Positions 40,644-51,059 of a DNA stretch of 64,000 nucleotides are shown piece by piece (position 1 is the stretch's first letter; the number at the start of each line of letters is the position of its first letter). The notes beneath the pieces are model-generated. The model did no database searches, was not told the origin of the DNA, and was given only the letters and a program-made list of their open reading frames with translations. Source of the stretch: Ottowia flava. GTDB lineage: Bacteria; Pseudomonadota; Gammaproteobacteria; Burkholderiales; Burkholderiaceae_C. The translations under genes were made by a program, and so were the position numbers. The stretch covers positions 124,001 through 188,000 of the forward strand of contig NZ_VRUA01000005.1 of assembly GCF_008017535.1 (NCBI RefSeq), in the 5' to 3' direction.

Positions 40644-41954
40644 TCAGCCACCGTGCGCCAGGTGGCCGCCCACCAGCGTGCACCGCACGCGGCCGGCCAG
40701 TTCGTAGCCTTCAAACGGCGTGTGCTTGCCCTGGCTGCGCAGCGCGTCGGGCGCGACGGTCCAGCGCGCTTCGGGATCGAACACGCACAGGTCGGCCACG
40801 CCGCCTTCGGCCAGACGGCCGCAGCTGGCCTGCAGTGTGCCCAGTGCGTGGCCCAGCACACGCGCGGGCGCGCTGGTGACGGCGGCCAGCGCGCGCGATT
40901 CCGCGCCCTCGCCGGCCGAGGCGCCCCATTTGAGCGCCAGCGGCAGCAGCAATTCGAGCCCGGTGGCGCCGGGTTCGGCCTCGGCAAAGGGCAGGTGCTT
41001 GGCGTCGTTTTCGACCGGGGTGTGGTCGGACACCAGCGCGTCGACGGTGCCGTCGAGCAGCGCCGCGCCCAGCGCATCGCGGTCGCGCTGCTGGCGCAGC
41101 GGCGGCGTAAGGCGGGTGCGGGTGTCGTAGTAGCCGATGTCGTGGTCGGTCAGGTGCAGCGAGTTGATGCTGATGTCGGCGGTGACGTTGAGACCCTCGG
41201 CCTTGGCTTGGCGCAGCAGCTCGACGCCCGCCGCGCTGGACAGGCGCGAGAGGTGCACACGCGGACCGGCGCCGCTGCCGCGCAGGGCGCGCAGCAGTTC
41301 GAACAGGGTGTGCAGCGCAATGGTTTCGGCCGTGGTCGGAACACCGGCCAGCCCCATGCGCATGGCCAGCGGGCCACTGGCGGCCACGCCCGTGCCCAGC
41401 CAAGGGTCGAGCGGGCGAAACCAGACGGCGTAGCCAAAGGTGCTGGCGTATTGCAGTGCGCGCTGCAGCACCTGGGTGTTGACGATGGGCGCGTCGGCCT
41501 GGCCGAAGGCCACGCAGCCCGCGTCGGTCAGCTGGCCCATTTCGGTCAACACCTCGCCCTTCAGCCCGCGCGTGAGGGCGCCCTGCGGGAACACGCGGGC
41601 CTGGTGCAGGCGCTCGGCACGGGTGCGCAGCATTTCGACGAGGCCGGGCTCGTCCAGGATCGGGTCGGTGTCGGGCGGGCAGACCAGGCTGGTCACGCCA
41701 CCGGCGACGGCGGCGGCCATCTCGCTTTCCAGCATGCGGGCGTGTTCGTGCCCCGGCTCGCGCAGGCGCGCCGTGAGGTCGACCAGACCAGGCAGCACCC
41801 AGCAGCCGCGCGCGTCGATGGTGCGGTTGGGCGCGAAGTCGGCTGGCGTCTTGCCGATGCCCAGGATGCGGCCGGCAGCGATGGCCACATCGCTCACTTC
41901 ATCGCGCCCGGTGGCCGGGTCGATCACCCGGCCGTGCTGGATCAGGAGTTTCAT
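40644..41954 (-). CDS. Inactive dihydroorotase homologue (PyrC'/PyrX)
   Basis: Dihydroorotase-fold protein of 436 residues that lacks the metal site: where active enzymes have D-x-H-x-H this one reads [10 protein letters not shown] (residues 59-68), so both zinc histidines are replaced (T61, R63), and the later histidine segment reads [12 protein letters not shown]. Such proteins form a structural complex with aspartate carbamoyltransferase (PyrB), as described for the Pseudomonas type. Its position after pyrB supports this. A functional dihydroorotase must lie elsewhere. The ATG directly follows an A repeat. Confidence 0.88.
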   Translation of the reverse strand: MKLLIQHGRVIDPATGRDEVSDVAIAAGRILGIGKTPADFAPNRTIDARGCWVLPGLVDLTARLREPGHEHARMLESEMAAAVAGGVTSLVCPPDTDPILDEPGLVEMLRTRAERLHQARVFPQGALTRGLKGEVLTEMGQLTDAGCVAFGQADAPIVNTQVLQRALQYASTFGYAVWFRPLDPWLGTGVAASGPLAMRMGLAGVPTTAETIALHTLFELLRALRGSGAGPRVHLSRLSSAAGVELLRQAKAEGLNVTADISINSLHLTDHDIGYYDTRTRLTPPLRQQRDRDALGAALLDGTVDALVSDHTPVENDAKHLPFAEAEPGATGLELLLPLALKWGASAGEGAESRALAAVTSAPARVLGHALGTLQASCGRLAEGGVADLCVFDPEARWTVAPDALRSQGKHTPFEGYELAGRVRCTLVGGHLAHGG

Positions 41955-41958
41955 GGTT

Positions 41959-42018
41959 TAAGTGTCAAATCGGCGTCTGGCCCTGGCGCAGCTTGCGCGG
42001 CCAGCTATCAATTAAGTA
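41959..42018 (-). repeat. Repeat A copy 13
   Basis: Minus strand: TACTTAATTGATAGCTGGCC, GCGCAAGCTGCGCCAGGGCC, AGACGCCGATTTGACACTTA. Four bases separate it from the ATG of the dihydroorotase-like gene. Confidence 0.75.
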
Positions 42019-42040
42019 GTTCACACAAGGCCTGATCAGC

Positions 42041-42173
42041 CCACGCACCCGATCGAATGGCCGCGGAGCAGGCCACGCCAGCAGCCGCCCTGGCCGGGCT
42101 TGCACCGGCCAGCGGCGGCGCCCCCTCGAGGGGGGTGGCGCAACAGCGCGCAGCGCGTGGAGCCTGGGGGTGG
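42041..42173 (-). repeat. Repeat B copy 4
   Basis: Begins 6 nt after the pyrB stop; hairpin 42084-42120 with stem TGGCCGG/CCGGCCA flanked by GCCGCC/GGCGGC; ends with GGCCTGCTCCGCGGCC. Its stop-proximal end is more diverged than in the other copies. Confidence 0.75.
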
Positions 42174-42179
42174 TCCACG

Positions 42180-43148
42180 TTATGCCTCGTTGCCCGCGAC
42201 GATGCTCATGACCGCCATGCGCACCGCAATGCCGAAAGTCACCTGCGGCAGGATCACGCTTTGCTGGCCATCGACCACCTGCGAATCGATCTCGACCCCG
42301 CGGTTGATCGGGCCCGGGTGCATGACGATGGCGTCGGGCTTGGCCCAGCGCAGCTTGTCGGGCGTGAGGCCGAAGCTCTTGAAGAATTCCTGGCTGGAGG
42401 GCAGCAGCGCGCCGCTCATGCGTTCGTTCTGCAGGCGCAGCATGATGACCACATCGGCGTCCTTGATGCCTTCTTCCAGCGTGTGGCACACGCGCACGCC
42501 CATCGGGCCGAAGTCGCCCGGCGCCAGCGTGCGCGGGCCAACCACGCGCACCTCGGCCGCGCCAAGCGTGGTCAGCGCATGGATGTCCGAGCGCGCCACG
42601 CGCGAGTGCAGCACGTCGCCCACGATGGCCACCACCAGGTTGGAAAAGTCCTTCTTGTAGTGACGGATGGTGTACATGTCGAGCAGCCCCTGCGTGGGGT
42701 GCGCGTGCCGCCCGTCGCCCGCGTTGACCACGTGCACGTGCGGCGCGACATGCTCGGCCAGCAGGTAGGGCGCGCCACTTTCGCTGTGGCGCACGACAAA
42801 GATGTCGGCCGCCATGGCGCTGAGGTTGGCCACGGTGTCGAGCAGCGATTCGCCCTTGGCGGTGGACGAGCGCGCGATGTCGAGCGTGTACACGTCGGCC
42901 GACAAGCGCGTGGCAGCAATGTCGAACGTGGTGCGCGTGCGGGTGCTGTTCTCGAAGAACAGGTTGAACACGCTCTTGCCGCGCAGCAGCGGCACTTTCT
43001 TGACCTCGCGGTCGCTCACGCTGACGAACTGCGCCGCTGTGTCGAGGATGTGCGTGAGGATGTCGCGCGACAGCCCTTCCGTGCTGAGCAGGTGGATCAG
43101 CTCGCCGTTCTTGTTGAGTTGCGGGTTGCGTCGGGCCAGCACGGTCAC
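42180..43148 (-). CDS. pyrB: Aspartate carbamoyltransferase catalytic subunit
   Basis: Condenses carbamoyl phosphate and aspartate in pyrimidine synthesis; 322 residues. Carbamoyl-phosphate loop [11 protein letters not shown] (about 66-76), the SSTAKGES loop, HPTQGLLD and the LRLQNERM aspartate region are intact. Its start overlaps the end of pyrR by four bases. The catalytic subunit probably assembles with the inactive dihydroorotase homologue downstream; no pyrI regulatory gene is present. Confidence 0.96.
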   Translation of the reverse strand: MTVLARRNPQLNKNGELIHLLSTEGLSRDILTHILDTAAQFVSVSDREVKKVPLLRGKSVFNLFFENSTRTRTTFDIAATRLSADVYTLDIARSSTAKGESLLDTVANLSAMAADIFVVRHSESGAPYLLAEHVAPHVHVVNAGDGRHAHPTQGLLDMYTIRHYKKDFSNLVVAIVGDVLHSRVARSDIHALTTLGAAEVRVVGPRTLAPGDFGPMGVRVCHTLEEGIKDADVVIMLRLQNERMSGALLPSSQEFFKSFGLTPDKLRWAKPDAIVMHPGPINRGVEIDSQVVDGQQSVILPQVTFGIAVRMAVMSIVAGNEA

Positions 43149-43645
43149 CCCTTGTGTTCGATGCGGAAACTGAAAGACCCGGCATCACCTTGCGCGAGTG
43201 CCAGCGACTGCCCCGCCGGCACGGTGACGCGCGCGGCAGCGAAGTCGGCCGCGACGGGCAACTGGCGACCGCCGCGATCGACCAGCACGGCCAGGCGCAC
43301 CCGCGCCGGGCGGCCGTAGTCGAACAGCTCGTTGAGCACGGCGCGGATGGTGCGGCCGGTGTAGAGCACATCGTCGAGCAACAGGATGTCGGCGCCGTTC
43401 ACCTCAAACGGCAGGGTGGTTTGGCCGGCAGCGGCGAGGCCCCGCTTGGCAAAGTCGTCGCGGTGCAATGCCGACGAGATGGCGCCGGGCGTGCCTTTGC
43501 GGCCCAGGTCGCGCTGCAGCCGCTCGGCCAGCCACTGGCCGCCGGAGACGATGCCGACCAGGCGCGTGTCGGCCGTCAACAGCGGGCGCACACCTTGCAC
43601 CAGATCGGCATACAGCGCCTCGGCGTCGAGCGCCAGTGAACTCAT
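43145..43645 (-). CDS. pyrR: PyrR-like regulator / uracil phosphoribosyltransferase
   Basis: Phosphoribosyltransferase-fold protein of 166 residues. PRPP motif [14 protein letters not shown] at about 87-100. In Gram-positive bacteria PyrR binds pyr mRNA; in proteobacteria the homologue lies before pyrB and its regulatory role is less certain. ATG 43645 overlaps the ruvX stop by four bases and starts the conserved part; the frame is open to 43876 inside ruvX but that is shadow sequence. Confidence 0.92.
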   Translation of the reverse strand: MSSLALDAEALYADLVQGVRPLLTADTRLVGIVSGGQWLAERLQRDLGRKGTPGAISSALHRDDFAKRGLAAAGQTTLPFEVNGADILLLDDVLYTGRTIRAVLNELFDYGRPARVRLAVLVDRGGRQLPVAADFAAARVTVPAGQSLALAQGDAGSFSFRIEHKG

Positions 43646-44097
43646 GGGAGACCCCTCAAGAATTGTTCCAGGATGATGGCGGCGGCGGCGGCATCGGCGT
43701 CGAGCGCGCCCTGCGAACGCGCTTCGGTGGTGCTGTAACGCTCGTCCACCTCGTAGACCGGCAAGCCAAAGCGGGCGCGCAACTGGCGCCCGAATTTCTG
43801 CGCACGGCGCGTGTTGTCGTGCGCGGCACCATCGGGGTGAAACGGCACGCCGATGACGAGCGCGTCGGGCTGCCATTCCGCAATGCGCGCCTGTACCTGC
43901 GGCCAGCGCGCATCGCCTTCAGCGCGGATGGTGGCCTGGGGCGTCGCGGTGCGCGTGATTCGGTTGCCGCTGGCGACGCCGGTGCGCTTCAAGCCAAAGT
44001 CGAAGGCGAGGAAACTGGCTTGTGAGGCCGGCACGTCCCATGGTGCCGATACGGAGGCAGGAGCGGCGGCGCCTGGCGCGAGGGCGGGCGCGGCCAT
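43642..44097 (-). CDS. ruvX: Holliday-junction resolvase-like RuvX/YqgF
   Basis: RNase H-fold nuclease of 151 residues, implicated in pre-16S rRNA 5' processing and possibly Holliday-junction resolution. FLAFDFGLKRTGVA carries the first catalytic aspartate, VDERYSTTEA the acidic pair, and ALDADAAAAAIILEQFL the C-terminal aspartate. About 27 extra Ala/Pro-rich residues precede the fold, so the true start may be slightly later. Adjoins yqgE without a gap. Confidence 0.92.
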   Translation of the reverse strand: MAAPALAPGAAAPASVSAPWDVPASQASFLAFDFGLKRTGVASGNRITRTATPQATIRAEGDARWPQVQARIAEWQPDALVIGVPFHPDGAAHDNTRRAQKFGRQLRARFGLPVYEVDERYSTTEARSQGALDADAAAAAIILEQFLRGLP

Positions 44098-44697
44098 TCA
44101 GGCGTGCCCCGCGTCGGGCGACAGCATCCAGGCCTCCAGGCCCAGCAAGCGCATGGCACGGTCGTAGCGCTGTTCGATGGGCGAATCGAAGATCACGCTG
44201 ATGTCGGCATCGACCGTGAGCCAGCTGTTGCCCGCAATTTCAGATTCGAGCTGCCCTTCGCCCCATGAAGAAAACCCCAGGGTGATCAACACGCGACGCG
44301 GGCCGCCGCCGCTGGACATGGCTTCCAGCACGTCCTTCGAGGTCGTCATCTCCAGCCCGCCGGGCACCGCCAGCGTCGAGGCGTAGATGGACTCGTCGGC
44401 GCCCAGCCCGTCCGCGATCATCGGGTCGTGCAGCACAAAGCCGCGCTCGGTCTGCAGGGGGCCGCCGTGGAAGACGGGCTGTGCGCTCAGCTCCTTGCGG
44501 TCCAGCGGGAGATCGACCTTCTCGAACAAGTCGCCCAGGTTGATGTCGCCCGGCTTGTTGATGATCAACCCGAGTGCGCCCCGCTCGCTGTGCTCGCACA
44601 CGTACACGACGCTGCCGGCGAAGGTCCCATCCTCCATGCCCGGCATGGCGATGAGGAAGTGGTTCGTCAAGTTGATCGGCTGCACAGCATCGGCCAT
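44098..44697 (-). CDS. yqgE: YqgE/AlgH family protein
   Basis: Cytoplasmic protein of the UPF0301 (YqgE/AlgH) family, 199 residues. Family segments NHFLIAMPGMEDGTFAGSVVYVCEH, in part split as NHFLIAMPGMEDGTF and GSVVYVCEH, then GGPLQTERGFVLH and LGFSSWGEGQLESEI. Molecular function is not established; the gene is almost always next to ruvX, as here. It follows chpA by 36 bp. Confidence 0.93.
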   Translation of the reverse strand: MADAVQPINLTNHFLIAMPGMEDGTFAGSVVYVCEHSERGALGLIINKPGDINLGDLFEKVDLPLDRKELSAQPVFHGGPLQTERGFVLHDPMIADGLGADESIYASTLAVPGGLEMTTSKDVLEAMSSGGGPRRVLITLGFSSWGEGQLESEIAGNSWLTVDADISVIFDSPIEQRYDRAMRLLGLEAWMLSPDAGHA

Positions 44698-44733
44698 GCA
44701 CCCGATTCTAGCGGTCGGGCCAGGCCGACCGCG

Positions 44734-47700
44734 TCACTTGGCGAGCGCCGCGACCGTGGTGTAGCCCTTGATCAGGCCAAGCAGCTCGTCTTCCGAGTAC
44801 GGCTTGCCGAGATAGTGACTGACGCCCAGCTCGCGAGCGTGTTCGCGGTGCTTTTCCGCGATGCGCGAAGTGATCATGATCACAGGCAAGTCGGCCAGCT
44901 TCTCGTCGGCGCGGATGTTGCGCACAAAGTCGAAGCCGTCCATGCGCGGCATCTCGATGTCGGACAGCACAACCGCTGGCCGCTCGGCCTGCAGCCGCTC
45001 CAGGCCCTGCAGACCGTCGGCCGCCAAGGCCACGCGGTAGCCTTCGCGCTGCAGCAGGCGCTGCGTGACCCGGCGCACGGTGATGGAATCGTCAACGACC
45101 AGCACCAGCGGAATATCCGAGTGCGGGGCCAGCGCAGGCGCCACCGGCTCAACCGGCGCTCCGGGCGCCGCCACAACCTCGGTGCTCGGGATCTGGCCGG
45201 TCAGCGCATGGGCCTGCTCACCGTACACCGAGGCCAGCGCCACCGGGTTGTAGATCAGAGCCACGGCACCTGAAGCGAGCGCCGTGATGGCGACCAAGCC
45301 CGGCAAGCGCGACAGCTGCGGGCCAAGCGCCTTGACCACGACTTCCTGGTTGCCCAGCACCTCATCCACGTGGACAGCCACCCTCTGTGCGGCTGAGCGG
45401 AAAATCACGACGGGAGTCGCTCGGCCCCGCGGTTCGGTGCTGCGCTGAGAACTCTGCAGCAAGGCGCCAGACCAGAAGAACGGCAGCGATTCTTCGCCGT
45501 AGCGGTAAACGCCCGAACCGTACGCGTCATCCAGGTCCTTGGCCGGCGCGCGTTGCACGATTTCGACCAGATTGGAAGGGACACCCACGGTCAGCTGGCC
45601 AGCGCGCATCATCACCACGTGCGTGACAGCGGTGGTGAGCGGCAACACCAGGCGGAACGCCGAGCCCTGACCTTCGCGAGAACTGGTCTCGATGCGTCCG
45701 CCAAGCGATTGGACCTCGGTGCGCACGACGTCCATGCCAACTCCACGGCCGGCGAGTTCGGTGACTTCGGTGGCGGTCGAGAATCCGGGCGAGAAGATCA
45801 GGTTGCCGACCTCAGCGTCGCTCAGCTCGCGATCGGCGGAGATAAGCCCCTGCTGCAGCGCACGCTCACGAATGCGGCGCAGATTGAGGCCGGCACCGTC
45901 GTCGCGGAACTCGACGGCCACGTCGTTTCCTGCCTGCTGCACCTCAATGGCAATCAGACCGATCGAATCCTTGCTTCGCGCTGCGCGCATGGCCTGATTT
46001 TCGATACCGTGCACAACACAGTTGCGCAGCAGATGCTCGAAAGCGGGCGTCATCCGGTCCAGGATGCCGCGGTCCATTTCGATCGAGCCACCGCTGATGT
46101 CCAGGCGGACCTGCTTGCCGGTCTCCTTGGAGGCCTGACGGACGACGCGGTACAGGCGCTCGGAAATGCCTTCGAACTCCACCATGCGCGTGCGCAGCAG
46201 GTCGCGCTGCAGTTCCCGCGACTGGCGCGCCTGCGCCGCAAGGTCGTCTTCACTGGCTTCGATCGCGCGCTGCAGGCTCCGCTGCACAGTGGCCACGTCG
46301 TTAACCGACTCAGCCATCATCCGTGTCAGTTCCTGCATCCGCGTGAAGCGGTCAAACTCGAGCGGATCGAAGTTCTGCTGTGCGTCCTTCGACAAAGCCA
46401 GCCGCGACTGCATCTGCGTTTCTGCCTGCAATTCAACGTCGCGAAGCTGAACACGCAACCGCTCCAGGTTGCCGGTCAGCTCGCTCAGCGAATTGCGCAG
46501 TTGACCGACTTCAGATTCCAGCCGCGCCCGCGATGTCATCAGCTCGCCAGCCTGAGCCACGAGCCGATCCAACAACTGGCTCCGCACGCGCACCGACTGG
46601 CCAGCTGCCACGCGCGCTGACACCAGGGACAAGGGCGCTGGCAGCGCCACTTCGCCCATCTCCAGGGCCGGCCGCTCCTTCGGCAGCTCGACAGTCGGGC
46701 GCCCCACCGATTCGGCGGTTTCGGTCGGCGCCACATCTGCAACCTGAACAGGCAACTCGACACCGGGCGCTGACGCACCTACGTCTTCACCTTCGACGCC
46801 GACTTCGCCGACTTCGCCGACTTGAAGGCGCTTGAACGCGGTCTGCAGTTCATCCAGATGGTCGAGCAAGGGCTCGATATCGTGTGCACCGATGCCATCG
46901 ATACCGATCGTTTCAATCGCCGACTCCGTACGGTGCGCCATTTCTCCCAGGCGCAAAGCACCGGCGAGGCGCGCGCTGCCCTTGAGCGTGTGCAAGGCGC
47001 GAAGTACCTGACCGCGCGGACCGCGCTCCTGCGGATGCGCATGCCATTCGCGCATGGCCGCACTCAGCTGCGGCATCAACTCCTCCGCCTCTTCCTCAAA
47101 AATCGGGAACAGGTCGGGGTCAACAGCATCAACCACATCGATGTCGTCGGCAATGCTTGCAGCACTCACCTCGACGGAGACGAACGGCGACTGAACGACA
47201 ACCGGGCGTGCCGGCACAACTGCCTGGATGGGCGCCGCCGCATCCGGCGTCATTTCCGGTTCTGCGGCTGGCGGCAAATCGCCAACGGTAGGCTCCAGCG
47301 ACTGAACACGCTGTAGCACGTCGGCGGCCGGCGCCTTGAGAATGCCGGCCGCGAACTGGTGAAGCACACGCCGAATATCCTCGGCCGCCTCATTGAGCAC
47401 AGACGCCTGTTCAGCCGTCCCATAGGGTTGGCCATGCAGGCGCTCCAGAGCGTGCTCCACGGCACGCGACAAATCAGACAAGGCCGCAAAACCGACCGTG
47501 GCGGAGCTGCCCGCGAGCGAGTGCGCCCGAGCGATCGCGCGCTCGGGGACCGGGTGATCCAACTCCATGGCCCACTCGGACAACTCGGTAATGAGCTGCC
47601 GAGACCATTCATCGGCCTCGTTCAGATAGACGTTGTACAGCGGAACACTGATCCGCAGATCGCCAATCTGCCTGACCAAATCTTCATCAGCATCGCTCAC

Positions 47701-50700
47701 CAATTTGGCGGCAAGGTTTTCCTCGTTGTGTGGCGTCTCAGGCGCGACGGCATGCGATGCTTCTACAGGATCCTCTTCGACGCTCGCAGGCGTCGCGAAA
47801 TCCAATTCGCCCAAGTCCAGTGCCAGCAGATCGTCTGCTAACGACGCGCCCCCGTCGGCCGGCCGGGGGATCTCATCGTTGGCTCCACTGCTTTCTGCAG
47901 CGTCAAACAGCTCGATGACGGGTGTCGCCTCAACGAAGGAGTCAACCTCGTCCGAGCGGCTCTCAGCGGTCGATTCAACTGGTGCATCCAGCGAGGCAAA
48001 GTCCAACTCGCCCAACTCAAGCCCGACGATAGGCTCATCCGTCGCCAGGACGGCGACACCTTGAACACCTTCTGCGTCGCCTTGAAACTCTTCAGCCTCA
48101 TGCTTGGGCAGGAGGACGCCGTCAACCGCCACCGGCTCCGACACTGGAACGACGGAGCCGTCCAGATCGACCGCTTCGATGGTCCCTTCGAGGTCAAAAT
48201 CCTCGTCCGACCACTCCGGCACGTCCGACGCGAACATAGGCGAGGAAGCGTCCGGCGTCCGCTGCTCAGGCTCGGGAGGCAGGCTGAGGTCAGGCAGTTC
48301 GAATCCGGCGAGCGCGGGAAGACTGTCTGGCGTCCTAGATGCTGGCTGTGCCAGTTCGCCAATCAACCGCGTGTCGCTGTCTTGGGACTCAGGTGCCTCA
48401 ACGCTCAACGCCGCGTCGGTGCCGTCTTGGCCACCGATGATGCTTAGATCAACCGACGGCGTGTTAGATGCAGGCTTGACCACTTCGCCCGGCAACATCA
48501 GGGGCAACTGCTGTCCATCCTGGCGAAGAGCGTCCGCCACCAATTGGAAGGGCGCCGCCTGCCAATGATCGGCGCGCTTGCCCGCGATATCCTCGATCCA
48601 GCCAGCAAACCCTTGCAAGGTCTCACCAGCCACGGCGGCGAGGGCCTCAGATGCAGGCTTCTGTTCCGCCAGCCAGGCATTTAGGACCTGCTCCATGGAC
48701 CAGGCCGCTTCTCCAAACTCGGACAGCCCAACCATGCGTGAACTGCCCTTGAGCGTATGGAACGCCCTTCGCAGAGTGGTCAGTTGCTCGCCGTCCGCAG
48801 GTGCGTTGCGCAGAACCGCAACGGCCTCCTGCCCATTCTGAACCACCTCACGCGCCTCTTCGAGGAAGATGTCAAGGAGATCATCGTCATCTTCAAATCC
48901 TGTTTCGGCCGAAGGGCCAACAGCCAAAGGTGGGGCTGGCGCCCCAGCAGCGGCGGACACGGATTCCAGGGCACCAGGAAGTTGGTCGCTGTCCTGACGC
49001 CGCGCGAGATCGGCCGCATGAGCGGCGGCCTGCGCCAGCGCCGGCTTCTCCTCGAGCGCAGCCCGGGCAGCCAGTTGCTCAAGTTGGCCAGGCAGCACCT
49101 CTGGCTCCAACTCGCTCAACCGGTCGAAATCGGAGGCTGGTCCAACGTCATCGGACAAATCCAGTTCAAGGTCGAGAACCTGCGGCTTGACGGCGTCGAC
49201 GGCTGGCACCTTCTCACGCCCGGACACATGGCGCAACTCCCCTGCGTCGACATCGAAGACGAACAGACGGCGCGCCAAGACGGGCTGATAACCCATCATA
49301 TCGATCAGGAAGCCGAGCGCACCTGCGTTGGTCCCGAGCTTTTCGAACTGCGCCGTACTGCCAGAAGGGGCTGGCTCTTGATCGGACGTGAGCAAGCTTT
49401 CCACGGTCTCGCGCATGCGCGTGACCGCCAACGCTGCCTGATCCAGCCCAAGAACCGACAGCACACCCTTCATTTGACCCATCAGCCCAGGGACAGAGTT
49501 CAACACGTCCTTGTTGACAGGATGACGGAAGAACTGGTCCAGATGCTGTTCTATCTCGCTCAGCGTCGCGCGCAATTCGCCAATCACCGTACCCATGGTC
49601 TGGCGATCACTGAAGCTGCGGTAGAGCTCCTCCATCCACGGCTCCAGCGCAGGCGCTGCGTGGTGGGTCCGCACCGCGTCGAGTCGCTCCGCCAGCTGGA
49701 TCAACCGTTGAGTGAACAGCGCATCTGCGGGCTGAAAGTCCGTGAAGGATGCTTCCAAGAAAAGAACGGCTGTCGCTGTCTCCATGGACAGCTCTGGACT
49801 GGGGGGTTGTGCAGAATGGGCAACTTGCTGGGCCACGCGCGTCAGCGCATCCGACATAGGTCGACCGTTGGCGTGCAGCTTGTTGAGCGACTCGACCACC
49901 AAGCCGAACTGATCGACACAGGCCTTGAGACGGGCCATGTCACCCCCAGCGAGGGCAGACCAGTTTTCCTTGACCGATTCAACTCGCCGACGAGCCTGAG
50001 CCAGAACCGCGGGATCATAGAGTCCGAACGCAGGCTCCTCGTACGTCACGGGCAAGTAGCTATCAAGCCCCCAGGCCTGCTTCACTGCCGCAACGACGGG
50101 CGCTGGCGAACTAGCAGCTGGCCGAGATTGCGCAACGAAGAACAGCAGATCTTGGGCGAGCCGCTCCGACACGCTTTGATCGCCGCGAGCGAGCGACGTG
50201 TACTGAAGCAAGATGCGCGATGCCGCCCTCTTGGCGTAGACATCCATCGGCACCAGAGCCTTGGCAAGCGCTTCAAAAAACGCAGCCGACAACTTCCAGA
50301 AGATCACCGGATGGCGTGCGGCTTCGCCATCCGCCAGACCGAGCGCAATGACACCAAGTTCTGACGCCGCGTTGACGTCCCCCCGCTTCATGATCTTGAG
50401 AACACGCTGGTCGAGGCGGCCACGAATCTCGGGACCGTAGGCGATGCGTTGAGCAGCCGCCGGCGTCGCTGGATCTGCCCATTGCCATGCGTGATCCCAC
50501 AAGTCCGCCGGATGGATGCGGTCGGCGCCGGCCATCTCCAGCATCTGCCTGTATTGCGGAAACAGGCCGAGCGCTGCGCGCGGCTTGTCGCTCAGCTGGT
50601 TTTCAAGGTAGTCAACCAGAGCGAAGCCCGCATGCTCCAGCTTGGCAGCATCGGCCTCGGTGCAGGATTCGGGGCGGAGCACATATTGCTGCACCGCCGT

Positions 50701-50982
50701 TTCCATGGCGCGCACCATTTGTGCGGCAACACTCTGGCCCACCATCTCCAGCGCACCCACCACCTGGTGCAGATGCTGACGGGCAATCCGAAGCTGACTT
50801 GCGTCGACGGCTGCAAGGTCCACACCCCGTGCGGCCTCCGCATCACGTGCATAGCGCTTGAGCGACTTGGTCGCAAGGTCAATCGACTTCCGCGTCTCGT
50901 CAAGAACCCAGGCCAGCGGCCCAAGGTCACCTGCCACGAAACCGCTCGACTCCTCGGTCCTGATCTGGCCGTTCGTCACCAT
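44734..50982 (-). CDS. chpA: ChpA/PilL hybrid chemotaxis-type histidine kinase
   Basis: Central CheA-type kinase of the Pil-Chp system controlling twitching motility, 2082 residues. N-terminal FimV-contact/Hpt-like region (1-650), then Hpt domains with His742 (FHTLKGSSRM), His1154 (AHSLAGSSA) and His1331 (LHTLKGSARL), acidic linkers between them, a dimerisation region, HATPase (N-box NCVVHGIENQA near 1657; DDGAGLNLRRIRERAL), CheW-like domain and a C-terminal receiver (VLVVDDSITVRR near 1957; phosphoacceptor D2008 in LSDIEMPRMDG). Pseudomonas ChpA has more Hpt-type domains. It is the last gene of pilGHIJ-chpA. Confidence 0.95.
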   Translation of the reverse strand: MVTNGQIRTEESSGFVAGDLGPLAWVLDETRKSIDLATKSLKRYARDAEAARGVDLAAVDASQLRIARQHLHQVVGALEMVGQSVAAQMVRAMETAVQQYVLRPESCTEADAAKLEHAGFALVDYLENQLSDKPRAALGLFPQYRQMLEMAGADRIHPADLWDHAWQWADPATPAAAQRIAYGPEIRGRLDQRVLKIMKRGDVNAASELGVIALGLADGEAARHPVIFWKLSAAFFEALAKALVPMDVYAKRAASRILLQYTSLARGDQSVSERLAQDLLFFVAQSRPAASSPAPVVAAVKQAWGLDSYLPVTYEEPAFGLYDPAVLAQARRRVESVKENWSALAGGDMARLKACVDQFGLVVESLNKLHANGRPMSDALTRVAQQVAHSAQPPSPELSMETATAVLFLEASFTDFQPADALFTQRLIQLAERLDAVRTHHAAPALEPWMEELYRSFSDRQTMGTVIGELRATLSEIEQHLDQFFRHPVNKDVLNSVPGLMGQMKGVLSVLGLDQAALAVTRMRETVESLLTSDQEPAPSGSTAQFEKLGTNAGALGFLIDMMGYQPVLARRLFVFDVDAGELRHVSGREKVPAVDAVKPQVLDLELDLSDDVGPASDFDRLSELEPEVLPGQLEQLAARAALEEKPALAQAAAHAADLARRQDSDQLPGALESVSAAAGAPAPPLAVGPSAETGFEDDDDLLDIFLEEAREVVQNGQEAVAVLRNAPADGEQLTTLRRAFHTLKGSSRMVGLSEFGEAAWSMEQVLNAWLAEQKPASEALAAVAGETLQGFAGWIEDIAGKRADHWQAAPFQLVADALRQDGQQLPLMLPGEVVKPASNTPSVDLSIIGGQDGTDAALSVEAPESQDSDTRLIGELAQPASRTPDSLPALAGFELPDLSLPPEPEQRTPDASSPMFASDVPEWSDEDFDLEGTIEAVDLDGSVVPVSEPVAVDGVLLPKHEAEEFQGDAEGVQGVAVLATDEPIVGLELGELDFASLDAPVESTAESRSDEVDSFVEATPVIELFDAAESSGANDEIPRPADGGASLADDLLALDLGELDFATPASVEEDPVEASHAVAPETPHNEENLAAKLVSDADEDLVRQIGDLRISVPLYNVYLNEADEWSRQLITELSEWAMELDHPVPERAIARAHSLAGSSATVGFAALSDLSRAVEHALERLHGQPYGTAEQASVLNEAAEDIRRVLHQFAAGILKAPAADVLQRVQSLEPTVGDLPPAAEPEMTPDAAAPIQAVVPARPVVVQSPFVSVEVSAASIADDIDVVDAVDPDLFPIFEEEAEELMPQLSAAMREWHAHPQERGPRGQVLRALHTLKGSARLAGALRLGEMAHRTESAIETIGIDGIGAHDIEPLLDHLDELQTAFKRLQVGEVGEVGVEGEDVGASAPGVELPVQVADVAPTETAESVGRPTVELPKERPALEMGEVALPAPLSLVSARVAAGQSVRVRSQLLDRLVAQAGELMTSRARLESEVGQLRNSLSELTGNLERLRVQLRDVELQAETQMQSRLALSKDAQQNFDPLEFDRFTRMQELTRMMAESVNDVATVQRSLQRAIEASEDDLAAQARQSRELQRDLLRTRMVEFEGISERLYRVVRQASKETGKQVRLDISGGSIEMDRGILDRMTPAFEHLLRNCVVHGIENQAMRAARSKDSIGLIAIEVQQAGNDVAVEFRDDGAGLNLRRIRERALQQGLISADRELSDAEVGNLIFSPGFSTATEVTELAGRGVGMDVVRTEVQSLGGRIETSSREGQGSAFRLVLPLTTAVTHVVMMRAGQLTVGVPSNLVEIVQRAPAKDLDDAYGSGVYRYGEESLPFFWSGALLQSSQRSTEPRGRATPVVIFRSAAQRVAVHVDEVLGNQEVVVKALGPQLSRLPGLVAITALASGAVALIYNPVALASVYGEQAHALTGQIPSTEVVAAPGAPVEPVAPALAPHSDIPLVLVVDDSITVRRVTQRLLQREGYRVALAADGLQGLERLQAERPAVVLSDIEMPRMDGFDFVRNIRADEKLADLPVIMITSRIAEKHREHARELGVSHYLGKPYSEDELLGLIKGYTTVAALAK

Positions 50983-51059
50983 GGATTCTTGTACTCCGAA
51001 AGCAAACCCGATTCCTTGTTACAGGACCGGCCCGCGCAATGGGCGGGCGCCGCTGTCAC

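Noticed and set aside
42057-43319. 420-codon plus-strand open frame over pyrB
   Set aside because: His/Val/Ala-rich shadow of pyrB and a B repeat.
44734-50982. Possible frameshift or fusion in the 2082-codon frame
   Set aside because: One uninterrupted frame with Hpt, HATPase, CheW and receiver domains in the ChpA order; large size is normal for the family.
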